A DNA stretch of 64,000 nucleotides, taken from positions 1 to 64,000 of the forward strand of contig NZ_VSSS01000089.1 of the NCBI RefSeq assembly GCF_008123425.1, given 5' to 3'. This DNA comes from Bradyrhizobium rifense. GTDB taxonomy: Bacteria > Pseudomonadota > Alphaproteobacteria > Rhizobiales > Xanthobacteraceae. Under the pieces are notes generated by a model. That model ran no database searches, was not told the DNA's origin, and saw nothing but the letters and a program-made list of their open reading frames with translations. Of the stretch, positions 33,910 through 41,743 are shown one piece after another (the stretch's first letter is position 1; each line of letters opens with the position of its first letter). A program made the position numbers and the translations under genes.

Positions 33910-36425
33910 TCGCAGCTCTGGCTGAGGCGGCGTTACGCTCCTTCGCGCTGGGAGGCGTCGTCTGGATCGGTCTCATCCTGTTTCGTGTGCGCAATCCGCA
34001 CATCCACATGACGGCGTGGGTCGTCGTGCTGCTGGCATCGCTGGCGATGCCGTTCGTGATGCATTGGCCGACGCTCACCCTCGACCGGATGCCTTTGTCC
34101 GTGCCGGTGCCGGACGACGCCTGGCCGGCCGACTTCGCGATGCCTGATCGACCGCAGCCATCCCTGCCGATCGCGCCGGCTTCGGCGATCGCGCCGACGG
34201 TCAAGGCAGGCGTCTCGATCAATTGCTGGATGGTCGCCACCACCGTCTATGCCTGCGTCGCCGGCCTGTTGCTGCTGCGACTGGCCATCGGCCTCTGCCT
34301 GACCTGGCGTCTGGCGCGCGCGGCGAGGCCGGTGAAAAGCCGCGAGATGATCGATGCCGATGTGCGCGTCAGCCGCGACGTCGGCGGCCCCGTCACCTTC
34401 GGCTCGACCATCCTGGTGCCGCCGCAGTTTTTCCGTTGGGATGCGAAGAAGCGCCTCGCGGTGCTCGCCCATGAGGGCGCGCATGTCGCCAATGGCGATT
34501 TCTACGTCCTGTTGCTCGCCTCGCTCAACCGAGCGGTGTTCTGGTTCAGCCCGTTCTCCTGGTGGCAGCTGGCGCGGCTTGCCGAGCTCGCCGAGATCAT
34601 CAGCGACGCCCGGGCGATCGAGATGATCGACGACCGGCTGTCCTATGCCGAAATCCTGCTCGACGTCGCTTCCTCCGTGAAGCCGCGGCCGATGGAGCTT
34701 GCGATGGCGCAGATGTCGACCGTGCGCGCGCGGGTCGAACGCATCATCGCGGCCGCCGCCATGCCCGCAGCGGTCGGTTGGCGCAAGCGGCTGTGGATCG
34801 CGGCCGCGATCGTGCCGGTGGTGGTCGTATCGGCCGGCATGATCGCCGACCGCACGCCGGATCCGGTGCCCGCCGGCGCAGATATCGGCCAGGTGCCGGC
34901 CGAGCATTACCGTCCGTTCGTCAATTTCTACGCCATGGGCCCCGCCTCGGTGTTCGCCATCTTCCGCGAGGGCGACGAGATCTACGGGCAGCTCACCGGG
35001 CAACGCAGGCTGCGCCTGACCGTCACCAACGACGGCACTGCGTCCTATGCGGCGTCGTTCGGTGAGATCACGTTCCCGATCGACGCAGAGCGTCGCTCGT
35101 CCGAGTTGACGCTGCGCATGAATGGCCGCGACGTGCGCGCCGTTCGCGTTGCCGAGATGCCGGCGCCGGCCACCGATCCGGTGTCGCTCGATCAATATGT
35201 CGGCTGGTACAAGATCGCGCCGAACCGCGTGCTCACCGTTCGGCGCGATGGCGATCGTCTGCAGGTGCAGGAGACCGGGCAGGGCCGGGCGCCCGTTCTT
35301 GCCGAGGGCACCGACGCCTTCTCCGTCCACGGCGATCATCTCCTGATCTTCCTGCGCGATGACGCGGCCGGCGTCTCGCGCGTGCTGGTCCAGAACGCCA
35401 CCTCTGGCGCCCGTCTCGCGCAGCGGATCGATGCGGCGGAGGCCCAGGCGATCGAGACCGACTTCGCGCGCCGCCTGGCGGAAGTGCCCGACAGGTTCAG
35501 GGAGCAGGTTCCGGCTGCGGGCAGCAAGGAAGCGATTCTGACTGGAATCGAGGATCTGCGCCGCGGGACGCCGAACTATGATCGCATGAGCGCGCCGCTC
35601 GCCGCCAACATCCACCGTCGGGTCGACGAATTGCGCGCGACCTTCGTAGCGCTCGGCGCGGTCGAGACGATTTTCTTCCGCGGCGTCGGGCCCGGTGGCT
35701 ACGACATCTATGGCGCCAAGTTCGAGAACGGCACGGCGGAATTCCGCGTGCTGCTCGAGCCCGACGGCAAGGCCGGCGACGTCATCTTTCGTGCCGATGG
35801 CAATGACGAGCTCGGCGGCATCGTCCCCTGCTCGGAAGAGGCGAATGTGCGCGGCCGCGCCGGCACCTCGCCGATCCGGATCATGGTCTATAACGAGCTG
35901 GGCGACGACATTCGGATCTTCAATCTCGACGCCGATGGCAATCGCCGGACGCAGAGCATCGTCCGGTCAAACATGACCTGGGCCTCAACGACCACCGTGA
36001 ACAATCCATGGGTCATTGCCGACAAGTCGGGGAAGTGCATGGAGATCCTGGTGCCGGGCCGGCAGACGCGCTTCCATAATGTCGAGGCCTCGAACCTCGG
36101 TGCCAGGCCGGGACGCGCCGCGCGTCGCGCGGTTCCGATCGCCGATGGCGAGGCGATGCTGCGGCAGTACATCGCGGGCGTCGGCAAGGGGCAGCCGGAC
36201 TACGACCACATGACGACCGAGGTTGCCAACATCACGCGGCAGCAGCTTCCGTTCGACCAGGCCATCCTGGCGCGGCTCGGCACGTTGCGCGCGGTTTCGT
36301 TCCACGGCGTCACCGCGCTCGACAGCGACATCTATGTCGCCCAGTTCGCCAACGGCTCGGCGGAATGGCGCATCGGCGTCCGGAACGGAACGATCACCAA
36401 GATCGCGCTGGGGCCGAATTTCTAG
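33906..36425 (+). CDS. BlaR1-like M56 metallopeptidase with non-penicillin-binding sensor (VHL-beta and DUF3471-like modules)
   Basis: A 839-aa membrane protein. Three N-terminal helices, a cytosolic M56 peptidase with HEGAH at residues 189-193, and a fourth helix (LWIAAAIVPVVVVSAGMIA, ~299-317) reproduce the BlaR1 signal-transducer core. The outward C-terminal part differs from BlaR1. It has two DUF3471-like segments (~332-419 and ~429-509), a ~90-residue module (~540-632), a VHL-beta-like domain (~652-725, with NNPWVIADKSGKC), and a second copy of the ~90-residue module (~747-839; GxPxYDxM ... DIYxxxFxNGxxEwR). No class D penicillin-binding motifs were seen. It probably cleaves the BlaI-type repressor in response to an unknown envelope cue. 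Confidence 0.85.
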   Translation: MIAALAEAALRSFALGGVVWIGLILFRVRNPHIHMTAWVVVLLASLAMPFVMHWPTLTLDRMPLSVPVPDDAWPADFAMPDRPQPSLPIAPASAIAPTVKAGVSINCWMVATTVYACVAGLLLLRLAIGLCLTWRLARAARPVKSREMIDADVRVSRDVGGPVTFGSTILVPPQFFRWDAKKRLAVLAHEGAHVANGDFYVLLLASLNRAVFWFSPFSWWQLARLAELAEIISDARAIEMIDDRLSYAEILLDVASSVKPRPMELAMAQMSTVRARVERIIAAAAMPAAVGWRKRLWIAAAIVPVVVVSAGMIADRTPDPVPAGADIGQVPAEHYRPFVNFYAMGPASVFAIFREGDEIYGQLTGQRRLRLTVTNDGTASYAASFGEITFPIDAERRSSELTLRMNGRDVRAVRVAEMPAPATDPVSLDQYVGWYKIAPNRVLTVRRDGDRLQVQETGQGRAPVLAEGTDAFSVHGDHLLIFLRDDAAGVSRVLVQNATSGARLAQRIDAAEAQAIETDFARRLAEVPDRFREQVPAAGSKEAILTGIEDLRRGTPNYDRMSAPLAANIHRRVDELRATFVALGAVETIFFRGVGPGGYDIYGAKFENGTAEFRVLLEPDGKAGDVIFRADGNDELGGIVPCSEEANVRGRAGTSPIRIMVYNELGDDIRIFNLDADGNRRTQSIVRSNMTWASTTTVNNPWVIADKSGKCMEILVPGRQTRFHNVEASNLGARPGRAARRAVPIADGEAMLRQYIAGVGKGQPDYDHMTTEVANITRQQLPFDQAILARLGTLRAVSFHGVTALDSDIYVAQFANGSAEWRIGVRNGTITKIALGPNF

Positions 36426-36465
36426 CGGCGCGGCTTGCGCACGAGTGCTGCGAGCGCTACGGTGT

Positions 36466-36475
36466 GTAACATTAC
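36466..36475. promoter_or_regulatory. Candidate BlaI operator 2
   Basis: GTAACATTAC lies 63 bp before the 54-aa ORF at 36539. GTAACATTACG is identical over 11 bases to the minus-strand site upstream of the serine hydrolase (46238). CGTTAGGTA overlaps its end (36475-36483), the same element found near operator 1. Confidence 0.5.
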
Positions 36476-36538
36476 GTTAGGTAGCCGGCCGCGGGCCCGG
36501 GAATCCGTCGCGGCCCTCGCAAGCTGACCGGGTTCATC

Positions 36539-36703
36539 ATGTGTATGCTGACGCAACGGGAGCTCGACTTTCTCGCCAGCCTGAAAACCGGCTGGCGGCT
36601 GCTCTATCGGCGCGAACTGATGCGGCTCATCAGGAGCGACGTCGAGGCCGGCGAGGCACAGCCGGAGACGCGCCCGATCATCTGGCGCGTCGTATCAGGC
36701 TGA
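36539..36703 (+). CDS. Small protein, 54 aa, possible BlaI-regulon member
   Basis: ATG 36539 starts MCMLTQRELDFLASLKTGWR and the ORF ends at TGA 36703. It is predicted helical and soluble, rich in Leu and Arg, without a signal peptide or membrane helix. The SD is weak (GGGTT). Evidence that it is real: it fills the space behind a copy of the GTAAYRTTAC palindrome and keeps the GC-rich codon pattern of its neighbours. No family is recognised. Confidence 0.5.
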   Translation: MCMLTQRELDFLASLKTGWRLLYRRELMRLIRSDVEAGEAQPETRPIIWRVVSG

Positions 36704-36855
36704 TTTTTCGCTGATTTGTCTCGATTCAGGACAGTTAACTGTGGTGGATTCATCACATCCGGCGCGAAACGATGGTGGCCGCAAGGCCGCTTTTGTTCAG
36801 CCAAGGTTCTGCCCTCATTGCCCACCGAAACTTAGGCGTGTTCGGAGGGCGCATC

Positions 36856-37380
36856 ATGTCTTGCATTGCACATACCGAAACTGCCCGGATTTCGCTGGCA
36901 ACCTCGAGCCGGTTGCTCCTCGTCATCATCGGAGCCGCCTCGCTCGCTGCGTGCGCGCAATCACCCGCCGGCCGGCAGAGGGCTGATCTCGCTCCGACCA
37001 CGAGGCAAACCGCGATCGAGCGTCCGCACAGGGTGGCGGCGCTGCATCCGCGCCCGATCTACCGGCCGCATCGGTCTCATGACATAGCCAGCGCCAAGTC
37101 GACTGCCTCGCAGGGCGTTGCGAGCTTCTATTCGGATACGGAGACAGCGAGCGGCGAGAAGTTCGACAAGAACGAATTGACGGCGGCGCATCCGAGCCTG
37201 CCGTTCGGCACCAAGCTGCGCGTCACCGACGTCTCCTCCGGCCGCGCCGTGACCGTCAGGGTCAACGATCGCGGGCCCTTCGTTCGCGGACGCGTGGTCG
37301 ACATCTCGCCGTCCGCGGCCGAGGCGCTCGGCATGGTCGACAAGGGCATCACCAATGTCCGGCTCGACGTCGTGCGATAG
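36856..37380 (+). CDS. RlpA-like lipoprotein (septal-ring lytic transglycosylase family)
   Basis: A 174-aa lipoprotein. The signal ends in a lipobox (SLAAC, Cys near residue 34). A basic Pro/His-rich linker leads to a double-psi beta-barrel: GVASFYSDTETASGEKFDKNELTAAH is split around the catalytic Glu region, followed by VRVNDRGPFVRGRVVDIS. RlpA-type enzymes cut naked glycan strands; this one has no SPOR domain, so septal targeting is doubtful. SD GGAGGG precedes ATG 36856. A shorter paralog lies at 56481-56795. Confidence 0.88.
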   Translation: MSCIAHTETARISLATSSRLLLVIIGAASLAACAQSPAGRQRADLAPTTRQTAIERPHRVAALHPRPIYRPHRSHDIASAKSTASQGVASFYSDTETASGEKFDKNELTAAHPSLPFGTKLRVTDVSSGRAVTVRVNDRGPFVRGRVVDISPSAAEALGMVDKGITNVRLDVVR

Positions 37381-37483
37381 AGCGCAATTCATCGATCCGA
37401 GATGACGCCGCTTAACCGGCTGTTAGCCGCTTCTCACGCACCATGGCTGCCCAAACAAATTGGGGCTATGGGGGAGACGGCGC

Positions 37484-37636
37484 TTGAACACGATCCAGTA
37501 TCTTGAAGATCAGGCTGCGCGCGCCGAGCGACTTGCCAAACGGATCACGGATACGCTGACGATCGAAAAGCTCCTGACCTTCGCCGGCGAACGCCGCCGC
37601 GAGATCGAGGTCATCGCCGGAAGACGGCGCGGCTGA
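37484..37636 (+). CDS. Small hypothetical protein, 50 aa
   Basis: A TTG start at 37484, with GGGGAG eight bases upstream, encodes MNTIQYLEDQAARAERLAKR and continues to TGA 37636. It is a charged, wholly helical, coiled-coil-like peptide (ITDTLTIEKLLTFAGERRRE). There are no membrane or secretion signals. A plausible rho-independent terminator follows within 20 nt, which supports it as a transcription unit. Function unknown. Confidence 0.6.
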   Translation: MNTIQYLEDQAARAERLAKRITDTLTIEKLLTFAGERRREIEVIAGRRRG

Positions 37637-37653
37637 CGCCTGTCAGCAGATAA

Positions 37654-37680
37654 CGCCGGCAGCCCAAGCGGCGCCTTTTT
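37654..37680 (+). terminator. Rho-independent terminator after the 50-aa gene
   Basis: CGCCG (37654-37658) pairs with CGGCG (37669-37673), followed by CC and five T residues. The stem is short but correctly placed. Confidence 0.5.
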
Positions 37681-37719
37681 GTTGCCTGCGCTTTGAAGCG
37701 TGTCGCGAGGACAACGCGC

Positions 37720-38031
37720 TCAGCTATGGCTTTCGACGAAGTCGCTGAGATAGTCGGGAAGCCGGATGCCGTCGATGTCGCAACGCGCGCGAATTTCGCC
37801 GGCGACGTCAATCGAGATGTCCTTCATCCAGTGCTCGAGCGTGTTGAACGAGATCACCTTGATGGGATCGTTGAAACAACCGGCGACGAGCTCGCTGATC
37901 GTCGTGTCGAGGTCATATCGTTCGACGCGAATTTCTTTTCCTTTGTCGCGGCGATCGATCACCACGAACAGGGTCTGGTCTGCGCCATAGGGCACGTTTT
38001 GACTGGGTACGGCTTCAAGCATCTCAGGCAC
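37720..38031 (-). CDS. Hypothetical protein, 103 aa
   Basis: Starts at GTG 38031 with AAGG upstream (ATG 38022 is an alternative). The product is acidic and soluble, with VPYGADQTLFVVIDRR and IRVERYDLDTTISELVAG. It has no motif I recognise, no signal peptide and no membrane helix. Codon usage is like its neighbours. It is convergent with the 50-aa gene and its terminator. Confidence 0.55.
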   Translation of the reverse strand: MPEMLEAVPSQNVPYGADQTLFVVIDRRDKGKEIRVERYDLDTTISELVAGCFNDPIKVISFNTLEHWMKDISIDVAGEIRARCDIDGIRLPDYLSDFVESHS

Positions 38032-38129
38032 TCACGCCTTGGCTTTGACTCTTAACTTCCGATCCGCGTTAACGGGAAAAACCGGAAGAAGGTTCCTACT
38101 TTTTTGAGAAGCCCGTCGCGGCGACGCCG

Positions 38130-38402
38130 TCAGAGATATTCACGTAGCCGCGACAGCTCCGCGATGTGCTCGGGCGAGAGGATGTCCGTGACCAGCGGCG
38201 GCTGCGGCGCCGTGTGGATGTCATAGAGATGCCGGGTCGGCGCGGGCTTCTCCATGAAGGCCGAGATGCACTCGTCGAGCGTGCCTTCGCTCACCTGATA
38301 GGACGCCCGGTCCGGCCGGCGCTGGTTTCCGAGCGATGGCCACTTATGCAGCACGGCGTGCGCGGTGAAATCGACCTTTGAATCAACTGATACGCCACCC
38401 AT
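38130..38402 (-). CDS. Hypothetical protein, 90 aa
   Basis: ATG 38402 (MGGVSVDSKVDFTAHAVLHK) has GAGGCGGGG upstream. Longer in-frame starts would run through a terminator hairpin at 38419-38454 and are rejected. The protein is soluble with no recognised domain; the C-terminus EHIAELSRLREYL is helical. It lies immediately downstream of the BVMO-esterase gene's terminator, so it needs its own promoter or read-through. Confidence 0.5.
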   Translation of the reverse strand: MGGVSVDSKVDFTAHAVLHKWPSLGNQRRPDRASYQVSEGTLDECISAFMEKPAPTRHLYDIHTAPQPPLVTDILSPEHIAELSRLREYL

Positions 38403-38418
38403 CGTCCCCGCCTCACGC

Positions 38419-38454
38419 AAAAAGAACCCCAGCACGCAAACTAGCGTGCCGGGG
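38419..38454 (-). terminator. Rho-independent terminator of the BVMO-esterase gene
   Basis: Read on the minus strand, CCCCGGCACGC pairs with GCGTGCTGGGG (11 bp including one G-U), with loop TAGTTT and then TTCTTTTT. It lies 79 bp after the stop of the BVMO-esterase gene. Confidence 0.85.
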
Positions 38455-38532
38455 CCCATACCAAATCGTTGCATCTCAAAGCCACGCGTCCATAACGCGG
38501 CGGCCGGGAAAAGGTTCCCGGCCGATGGCTTC

Positions 38533-41223
38533 TTAACTCGCGGCCGCAGCGATCTTGTGCCCCGGGCTGTCATGGCCCTGGCTGGTGTCGTCGCCGCGGC
38601 TGACCTCCGGCGGAAGCCCCGCAAAGCGCCGCAAGGCCCCTGCCATCTGCGTCCGTCCCTGGACGCCGGTGATCACCACATCGACCATCGGAAAGGACGA
38701 GTGGAAATGGCCGCGCGCCTTGAGCTGCTCGACCGGCACGCCTGCCGCCGCCATCGCGTCCGCATAGGCGATGCCCTCGTCGCGCAGCGGATCGAACTCG
38801 CAGGTGACGACGAAGGCCGGCGGCAGGCCGGCGACCTTGCCGCGCAGCGGCGAGACGCGCGGATCGGTGCGGTCGGCCGGCGAGCAGTAGAGATCCCAGA
38901 ACCAGTACATCAGCGACCGCGTCAGGAAGTAGCCCGTCGCATTGTCGTTGTAGGACGGACGGTCGAAGCTGCAGTCGGTGACCGGACACACCAGCAACTG
39001 GCCGGCGATCTCGGGCCCGCCGCGGTCGCGCGCGAGCTGGCAGGTGACGGCGGCAATGTTGCCGCCGGCGCTCCAGCCTGCGACCAGCACCGGTCCCGGC
39101 TTGCCGCCGAGCTCGGTGAGATGCTCGGCGATCCAGCGCGTCGCTGCATAGCCGTCCTCGGCCGCCGTCGGGAAGCGATGCTCCGGCGCGTGGCGATAGC
39201 CGACGCTGACGAAGGTCATGCCGGTCCGCCGCACCATGTCGCGGCAGAACGGCTCGTCCGACTGCTCGTCGCCGAGCACCCAGCCGCCGCCGTGGAAATA
39301 GACCACAACCTGGTGCGGTCCCGGCGTGGCCGGCTTGTAGACGCGATAAGGCAGCGGGCCGTCCGCGCCGGGCAGGGTGCCGTCGACGATGTCGCCGATC
39401 AGCCGTCCCGCAGGCCGGCCCTTGTTGAACTCGTCGACGAAGGCGCGCGCGCCGATTGCGCCCATCGATTCGATCGGCGGCAGGTTCAGCGACGTCAGCA
39501 GGTTCAGCACCAGCCGTACGTCCGGCTGCAGCCGCACCACCTCGCCGTCATTGCATTGTGCGGCGACGTCGGGGCCGGTGAGCTTGAAGCCGAGCATGCC
39601 GCGGCTCGTGACCTCGTCGCAGATGCTGCGATAGGGACCGACGCCGCCGGTGTAGGGCATCAGGCCCTGCACCTTGCCGGGCACGTTGGCGCCCGTGTAC
39701 CAGGTGTTGGCGAGCCGGTGCAGCGTCACCATCGAGCAGTCGGCCAGGTGCCGGCCCCAGCCGGCCTGCGCCGTCTCGGTCGGCTCGATCGTGGTGAAGC
39801 CGGCATCGCGCAGCGCTTTGAGGCGGTCGACGACCCAGTCGACATGCTGCTCGATCGACACCGCCATGTTCGACAGCACCGACGGGCTGCCGGGCCCCGT
39901 GATCATGAAGAAGTTCGGGAAGCCCGCGACCGTGAGACCGAGATAGCTCTGCGGCCCCTGTGCCCAGACATCGGTGAGCGACTTGCCGTTGCGACCCGTA
40001 ATCGGATGCACGGCGCGGATCGCGCCGGTCATGGCGTCGAAACCGGTCGCGAACACGATGACGTCGACGTCGACGTTGCGTTTGCCGGTGGTGATGCCGC
40101 CTGCGGTGATCCCCTTGATCGGCTCCTGGCGCAGATTGACCAGCGTCACGTTGGGCCGGTTGTAGGTCGCGTAGTAATTGGTATCGAGGCACGGACGCTT
40201 GGCGCCAAAGGGATGATCGTGCGGCATCAGTGCTGCCGCCGTCTCCGGATCCTTCACGGCAGCGCGAATCTTCTCGCGGATAAGCTCGCCGATCAGCGCA
40301 TTGCCGTCGAAATCGACGCCCTGGTCGGCCCAGAGCTGCGTCAGGATGTGGACGAGGTCGCCGGCGGCCCAGGCACGTTCGAACCGCTCACGACGCTCCG
40401 CATCGCTCAATTGCCAGCTCACGACGGTTTGCTGCGGATAGGGCACACCGGTCATCGACTGGCGCGCCTGCTCGCGATAGGCCGCGCGGTCGCTCTGGAA
40501 CAGGTCTCTGCGATCGGCCGGCGAGGGGCCGTTATGCGCGGGCAGCGCGAAATTCGGCGTGCGCTGGAATACGGTCAGATGCGCGGCCTGCTCGGCGATC
40601 AGCGGGATCGACTGGATGGCCGACGATCCGGTGCCGATCACGGCAACGCGTTTTCCGGCGAGATTGACGCCGTCATGCGGCCAGCGTCCGGTGAAATAGA
40701 TCTCGCCCTTGAAGTCCTTGACGCCGTCGATCTCCGGCGGCTTTGGTGCGGAGAGGCAGCCGGTGGCCATGATGTAATGGCGGCAGGAGACCGGCGCGCC
40801 GTTGCTGGTGCTCAGTTGCCAGCGCTCGGCTGTCTCGTCCCAATTGGCTTCGGTGACCTTGGTCTTGAAGCGGATGTCGCGGCGCAGATCGTAGCGGTCC
40901 GCGACGAAGCCGAGATAGCGCAGGATCTCGGGCTGTGCCGCGTATTTCTCCGACCAGGTCCAGACCTTGTCGAGTTCCGGATCGAACGTGTAGCTGTAGT
41001 CGATGGTTTGGATATCGCAGCGCGCACCGGGATAGCGGTTCCAGTACCAGGTGCCGCCGACGTCGCCGGCTTCGTCGAGACCGACAGCCGAGATTCCTGC
41101 CTTGCGCAGGCGATGGAGAAGATAGAGGCCGGCAAATCCGGCGCCGACCACGGCAACATCGACCTGTTGAGCTGTTCCACTCGCCGCGTTGGACTCACGC
41201 GCGGCGACCATTGCGTCAGGCAT
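38533..41223 (-). CDS. Baeyer-Villiger monooxygenase fused to an HSL-type esterase
   Basis: An 896-aa bifunctional protein. Residues ~20-555 are a flavin-dependent BVMO: FAD motif GAGFAG (27-32), GGTWYWNRYPGARCD, a BVMO-like fingerprint YFTGRWPHDGV, and the NADPH motif VIGTGSSAIQ. Residues ~590-880 are an alpha/beta hydrolase of the hormone-sensitive-lipase family: oxyanion motif HGGGW (H644) and nucleophile S718 in GWSAGG, with EFDPLRDEG and a late His in GHFHSS completing the triad. One chain could oxidise a ketone to an ester and hydrolyse it. The substrate is unknown. SD GGGAGG precedes the ATG; a strong terminator follows. Confidence 0.9.
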   Translation of the reverse strand: MPDAMVAARESNAASGTAQQVDVAVVGAGFAGLYLLHRLRKAGISAVGLDEAGDVGGTWYWNRYPGARCDIQTIDYSYTFDPELDKVWTWSEKYAAQPEILRYLGFVADRYDLRRDIRFKTKVTEANWDETAERWQLSTSNGAPVSCRHYIMATGCLSAPKPPEIDGVKDFKGEIYFTGRWPHDGVNLAGKRVAVIGTGSSAIQSIPLIAEQAAHLTVFQRTPNFALPAHNGPSPADRRDLFQSDRAAYREQARQSMTGVPYPQQTVVSWQLSDAERRERFERAWAAGDLVHILTQLWADQGVDFDGNALIGELIREKIRAAVKDPETAAALMPHDHPFGAKRPCLDTNYYATYNRPNVTLVNLRQEPIKGITAGGITTGKRNVDVDVIVFATGFDAMTGAIRAVHPITGRNGKSLTDVWAQGPQSYLGLTVAGFPNFFMITGPGSPSVLSNMAVSIEQHVDWVVDRLKALRDAGFTTIEPTETAQAGWGRHLADCSMVTLHRLANTWYTGANVPGKVQGLMPYTGGVGPYRSICDEVTSRGMLGFKLTGPDVAAQCNDGEVVRLQPDVRLVLNLLTSLNLPPIESMGAIGARAFVDEFNKGRPAGRLIGDIVDGTLPGADGPLPYRVYKPATPGPHQVVVYFHGGGWVLGDEQSDEPFCRDMVRRTGMTFVSVGYRHAPEHRFPTAAEDGYAATRWIAEHLTELGGKPGPVLVAGWSAGGNIAAVTCQLARDRGGPEIAGQLLVCPVTDCSFDRPSYNDNATGYFLTRSLMYWFWDLYCSPADRTDPRVSPLRGKVAGLPPAFVVTCEFDPLRDEGIAYADAMAAAGVPVEQLKARGHFHSSFPMVDVVITGVQGRTQMAGALRRFAGLPPEVSRGDDTSQGHDSPGHKIAAAAS

Positions 41224-41354
41224 GGTATTCCTCCCGTGTATTTTGTTTTGCCGGCAGGCTAGTCCTGCAGGCCCGGCTTGTCATCAGAGCAGGTGCAATC
41301 TTCGGTAGTCGTTTGCGGCGTGATCGTGGCGGCGCGAACCCTGCTTCAATGCAC

Positions 41355-41366
41355 GCATCGCGATGC
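41355..41366. promoter_or_regulatory. Palindrome in the BVMO-esterase upstream region
   Basis: GCATCGCGATGC is a perfect 12-bp palindrome 132 bp upstream of the BVMO-esterase start. It could be an operator; no regulator gene is adjacent. Confidence 0.35.
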
Positions 41367-41376
41367 ACAATGGCCG

Positions 41377-41395
41377 TGATTACCCGGGCTAATCA
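41377..41395. promoter_or_regulatory. Inverted repeat upstream of the 69-aa gene
   Basis: TGATTA-CCCGGGC-TAATCA is a perfect 6-7-6 inverted repeat, 57 bp before the ATG at 41453 and in the shared divergent region with the BVMO-esterase gene. Confidence 0.4.
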
Positions 41396-41452
41396 TGTAC
41401 GATTCGCCTGTGTATGCTTGCGGCTACAAGCCACGCTTACCGACCGGGCGTC

Positions 41453-41662
41453 ATGACAGAGTTGAGTGAGCGAACCAAAGCCAACATGGACGTCGTCCTT
41501 GAGGAGACGTGCCGCCAATTGCCGCACGGCGGCGATCACGACAGCCGCAGGTTCATCGCCGAGCGCCTGATCGAAGCCGCGCAATCCGGCCACTCCACGC
41601 TAGGCGAGCTCGGCATCATCGCGCGACGTGCGCTGTCGGATATCATTGCCAAGGGCGGGTAG
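41453..41662 (+). CDS. Small hypothetical protein, 69 aa
   Basis: ATG 41453 gives MTELSERTKANMDVVLEETC, then RFIAERLIEAAQSGHSTLGELGIIARRAL. It is a soluble helical protein. The second half looks like the widespread short rhizobial family with FIAxRLxxAAxxGxxTLxEL of unknown function. There is no clear SD. It is divergent from the BVMO-esterase gene and followed after 81 bp by the carboxylesterase-like gene. Confidence 0.6.
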   Translation: MTELSERTKANMDVVLEETCRQLPHGGDHDSRRFIAERLIEAAQSGHSTLGELGIIARRALSDIIAKGG

Positions 41663-41743
41663 CTGCCCCCTCAGCGCTTGCCTCGGTGCTGGCTGCGGAC
41701 GTAACCTGACGGGGAACATTTCCGCGCATCGAGATCCCCGAAG

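Noticed and set aside
33906..36425. Reading the BlaI/M56 pair as a standard beta-lactam resistance sensor
   Set aside because: The sensor lacks penicillin-binding motifs, and the linked hydrolase lacks a signal peptide, so beta-lactam sensing is not supported by the sequence.
38365..41262. 965-codon plus-strand open frame opposite the BVMO-esterase gene
   Set aside because: It mirrors the codon phase of the minus-strand gene, has Arg/Asp/Ala-rich nonsense composition and no family motif. It is a GC-rich shadow.
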